Below are positions 62,204-64,000 of a DNA stretch of 64,000 nt, piece by piece. A program made the translations under genes and the position numbers. The stretch comes from an uncultured Pseudomonadota bacterium (GTDB lineage Bacteria; Pseudomonadota; Alphaproteobacteria; Rs-D84): the NCBI GenBank assembly GCA_947307295.1, contig CAMZIQ010000001.1:189988-253987 (forward strand), given 5' to 3'. The notes under the pieces were generated by a model that saw nothing but the letters and a program-made list of their open reading frames with translations, did not search any database and was not told the DNA's origin. The first letter of the stretch is position 1, and the number at the start of each line of letters is the position of its first letter.

Positions 62204-62932
62204 TTATTTTGATAGTGGGTTACAATCATAACCAAAATCGTCAAGAGTTATTACTGCATTACCCGTAATAAAACCAATCCATTTAGTGCTGATATCCCCT
62301 TTAGTTACAGAAGAAATCTGTTCAGAATAGTTTTGATTGACAGTTGTTGTAGATTCACAATTAATAATAGGAACCAAACAACAAGCTGTGTAAAATCCGG
62401 TTTCACCACCATTGCTACTGGCAGGTCTAGTGACAACGCATCTATTATCCGTTTTAGAACAATCTATATTCATACCAGTTAATGCGGAAATAGTATACCC
62501 CATCGTTTTCCAGTTAGACATCTCGAATCTACCACATCTATTTCGTGCTTCTGATTCCATATGTGATTGTTGACACTGTGAATGTTCTTTAACACCAGTT
62601 CCTACAACAATCTTAGCCGCATGCAGAGCGATATTCCACACCCATTTCAAATTTTTATCATAATTCCAATCAGGCGACGGTTCGCAATCCTTCAGATTTA
62701 ACGAGTGATACATTGTTTTACCATCATCTGTTTTGTATGGTAAAAATACTTCAATCTCAATTACATTCGCATAGTTAATAATTTGTTTACATAACATTGT
62801 CGCCGTAGCCAAATCAATCTTGCCATCAAGATAATCTGCTTTCATAGATTCTGGATCAAACGGTGGTTTATCGCAGTATGCATTCTGCACACAAAACAGA
62901 CAAGATAAAATCATCAAATATTTTTTCATCAC
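62204..62932 (-). CDS. Exported Cys-rich protein paired with Ala/Gly-hairpin copy 3
   Basis: The 242-aa protein has a signal peptide (MKKYLMILSCLFCVQNAYC) and about nine mature cysteines, including LKDCEPSP, HSQCQQ, RNRCGRF, IDCSKTDNRC, TACCLVP and INCES. It has no enzyme motif I recognise. Its ATG overlaps the upstream stop by 4 nt, the same coupling seen for the 990-aa protein with copy 2. A disulfide-stabilised periplasmic or surface protein is likely. Confidence 0.78.
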   Translation of the reverse strand: MMKKYLMILSCLFCVQNAYCDKPPFDPESMKADYLDGKIDLATATMLCKQIINYANVIEIEVFLPYKTDDGKTMYHSLNLKDCEPSPDWNYDKNLKWVWNIALHAAKIVVGTGVKEHSQCQQSHMESEARNRCGRFEMSNWKTMGYTISALTGMNIDCSKTDNRCVVTRPASSNGGETGFYTACCLVPIINCESTTTVNQNYSEQISSVTKGDISTKWIGFITGNAVITLDDFGYDCNPLSK

Positions 62933-63855
62933 AACACCTCTTCACAACGTTCAGATTGTTTTATTATATCTTTCGCAGTTTTTATCATGGACACATTCAA
63001 TCCAATACCAACCGCACCTGTAGCAACACTTACACCACTTAATACATTTGCTGTGTTATTTAAAGTTTTATCTTGGGCTTTATCACCCTTGGCTGATGCA
63101 CTTACCGCTACACCAGCGGTCCCAACCGCTGCCCCAGCAATAGATGTTCCCATAACCGCCGTCATTTGTTTTTCTATTTTTTCAACACTTTTTTCATCCA
63201 AATTTCCACACCATGTGGCGATAGTATTCAACTTTTTTATAACTGGATTATCATTCGGATTTAATCCAGCTTTCTGGAAATCCATATTTATATTTTTGAT
63301 AGATGACACAGCTAAATTACATGCTTCAATTTGTTGCACTAATTCAGATTTATCACGATTTATCCCAGATATAATAGCAGAAGCCACATTTGTCGCGACA
63401 CTTCCAGCTATTAAACCTGTTCTCCAATTTCCCAAAGATTTTGATTTTTCTTGTTTTTCTTTTACTTGTTCCGATAACTCATTTATGCGAGCCAATTTAT
63501 CCGCTACATTCAGAATTTGATTATCATCCATATTTTTTATTGTCTCTGCCTTACATGCACCAAGTTCGCACAATTCATTCATCAATCTTTCTATATCTGC
63601 ATCAACAGTTGTTTTTGTGACACCTGCTATTAACGCGCCACCGCTCGTTGCAACCCCAACTGCATTTACCGCTGTATTAGCTTTCGCAATCCCTGAAACT
63701 TTCGATACAGCATCAGATATACCTGAACAAGCAGATTTAACAGCCGCATAATGCGCTTCGGCACGCTGAATAATATCCAATCCTGATTCAGCCCCATAAC
63801 TTTGTGAAAGATACATTCCCACAATAATCATCGAAAATAATATTTGTTTTATCAT
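62929..63855 (-). CDS. Exported Ala/Gly-hairpin family protein, copy 3
   Basis: The 308-aa protein starts at ATG 63855 with GGAG upstream and a signal peptide (MIKQILFSMIIVGMYLSQSYG). It shares with copy 1 the CSGISDAVSKV start, the KANTAVNAVG hydrophobic run, the LCELGAC pair, LGNWRTGLIAG, IEACN, GLNPND with VIKKLN, TWCGNLD, QMTAVMGTSIAG and the terminal RCEEVL. Six cysteines match copy 1 one for one. Function unknown. Confidence 0.85.
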   Translation of the reverse strand: MIKQILFSMIIVGMYLSQSYGAESGLDIIQRAEAHYAAVKSACSGISDAVSKVSGIAKANTAVNAVGVATSGGALIAGVTKTTVDADIERLMNELCELGACKAETIKNMDDNQILNVADKLARINELSEQVKEKQEKSKSLGNWRTGLIAGSVATNVASAIISGINRDKSELVQQIEACNLAVSSIKNINMDFQKAGLNPNDNPVIKKLNTIATWCGNLDEKSVEKIEKQMTAVMGTSIAGAAVGTAGVAVSASAKGDKAQDKTLNNTANVLSGVSVATGAVGIGLNVSMIKTAKDIIKQSERCEEVL

Positions 63856-63881
63856 GACTACAATCTCCATTTTCAACAAAA

Positions 63882-63920
63882 AACCGTTCGATGCACTATC
63901 GCATTCGAACGGTTAAAATC
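63882..63920 (-). terminator. Terminator of a gene beyond the right edge
   Basis: AACCGTTCGA(A)TGC stem of about 13 bp with one bulge, loop ACTATC-like, followed on the minus strand by TTTTTTG. Confidence 0.7.
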
Positions 63921-63966
63921 TATGTAAAACAAACCAGAACGATTCGTTTCAAGCTCGGCAAAAACT

Positions 63967-64000
<34 letters not shown>

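Noticed and set aside
62987..63520. 177-aa plus-strand ORF over Ala/Gly-hairpin copy 3
   Set aside because: Antisense of a family conserved at three loci.

Overview
The window is AT-rich, densely coded DNA from a Gram-negative bacterium, most likely an uncultured, host-associated alphaproteobacterium. The support is a GatCAB amidotransferase, an RpoH-type sigma factor, TatBC with an unlinked TatA, LolA, a cysteine-free DksA, an LpoB-like lipoprotein, beta-barrel outer-membrane proteins and a VirD4-type coupling protein. This placement is inferred from gene content only; there is no rRNA gene or phylogeny here.

Layout. 1-2.5 kb: an exported glycine-zipper protein and a partial exported protein, plsY, rpsT and tRNA-Lys(CTT). 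2.6-9.4 kb: a SodC-like lipoprotein, then a leftward cluster of three exported S1 (trypsin-fold) proteases, an Ala/Gly-rich exported protein, a membrane-anchored coiled-coil protein and a LysM/LytM lipoprotein. 9.4-18.4 kb: housekeeping genes tatC, tatB, lolA, a DHH phosphoesterase, recJ, ftsI, an ftsL-like gene, sufE, sufT, sufS, and divergent trxA-dksA. 18.5-26.6 kb: an accessory leftward block with a three-gene operon of exported proteins (one of 990 aa with about 34 cysteines) and a PilN-type secretin with a TcpQ-domain partner. 26.7-31.3 kb: sufB-sufC with membrane proteins. 31.3-38.5 kb: ruvX, then gatC, three small Cys-motif genes, gatA, an antisense tRNA-Phe(GAA), gatB, a 62-aa ORF and miaB. 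38.5-45 kb: outer-membrane proteins, tcdA, a TatD-like gene, and a Slam-like translocon with an adjacent TbpB-like surface lipoprotein. 45-53.6 kb: a Ca2+-type P-ATPase, a SPOR protein with tatA, a 47-aa lipoprotein, thrS, a TPR protein, an rsuA-family pseudouridine synthase and rsmE. 53.6-62.2 kb: virD4 with an LpoB-like lipoprotein, BamB- and YfgM-like genes, rpoH with a porin, a Yip1 protein and der. 62.2-64 kb: a second Ala/Gly-rich protein plus Cys-rich partner, and a (TG)n tract running off the end.

Most unusual content. (1) A family of about 310-aa exported Ala/Gly-hairpin proteins occurs at three separate loci (5.7, 22.9 and 62.9 kb). Each copy is immediately followed, with an overlap or a 2-nt gap, by a different exported partner: an S1 protease, the 990-aa Cys-rich protein, or a 242-aa Cys-rich protein. 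This looks like a modular, undescribed envelope or secreted system. (2) Three paralogous small proteins with a Cys/GKC motif sit between gatC and gatA. (3) A Slam-like gene is paired with a candidate surface lipoprotein. (4) Many promoters carry an extended -10 (TGnTATAAT-like), and several genes start at or within about 10 nt of the predicted transcript start, so leaderless mRNAs are likely.
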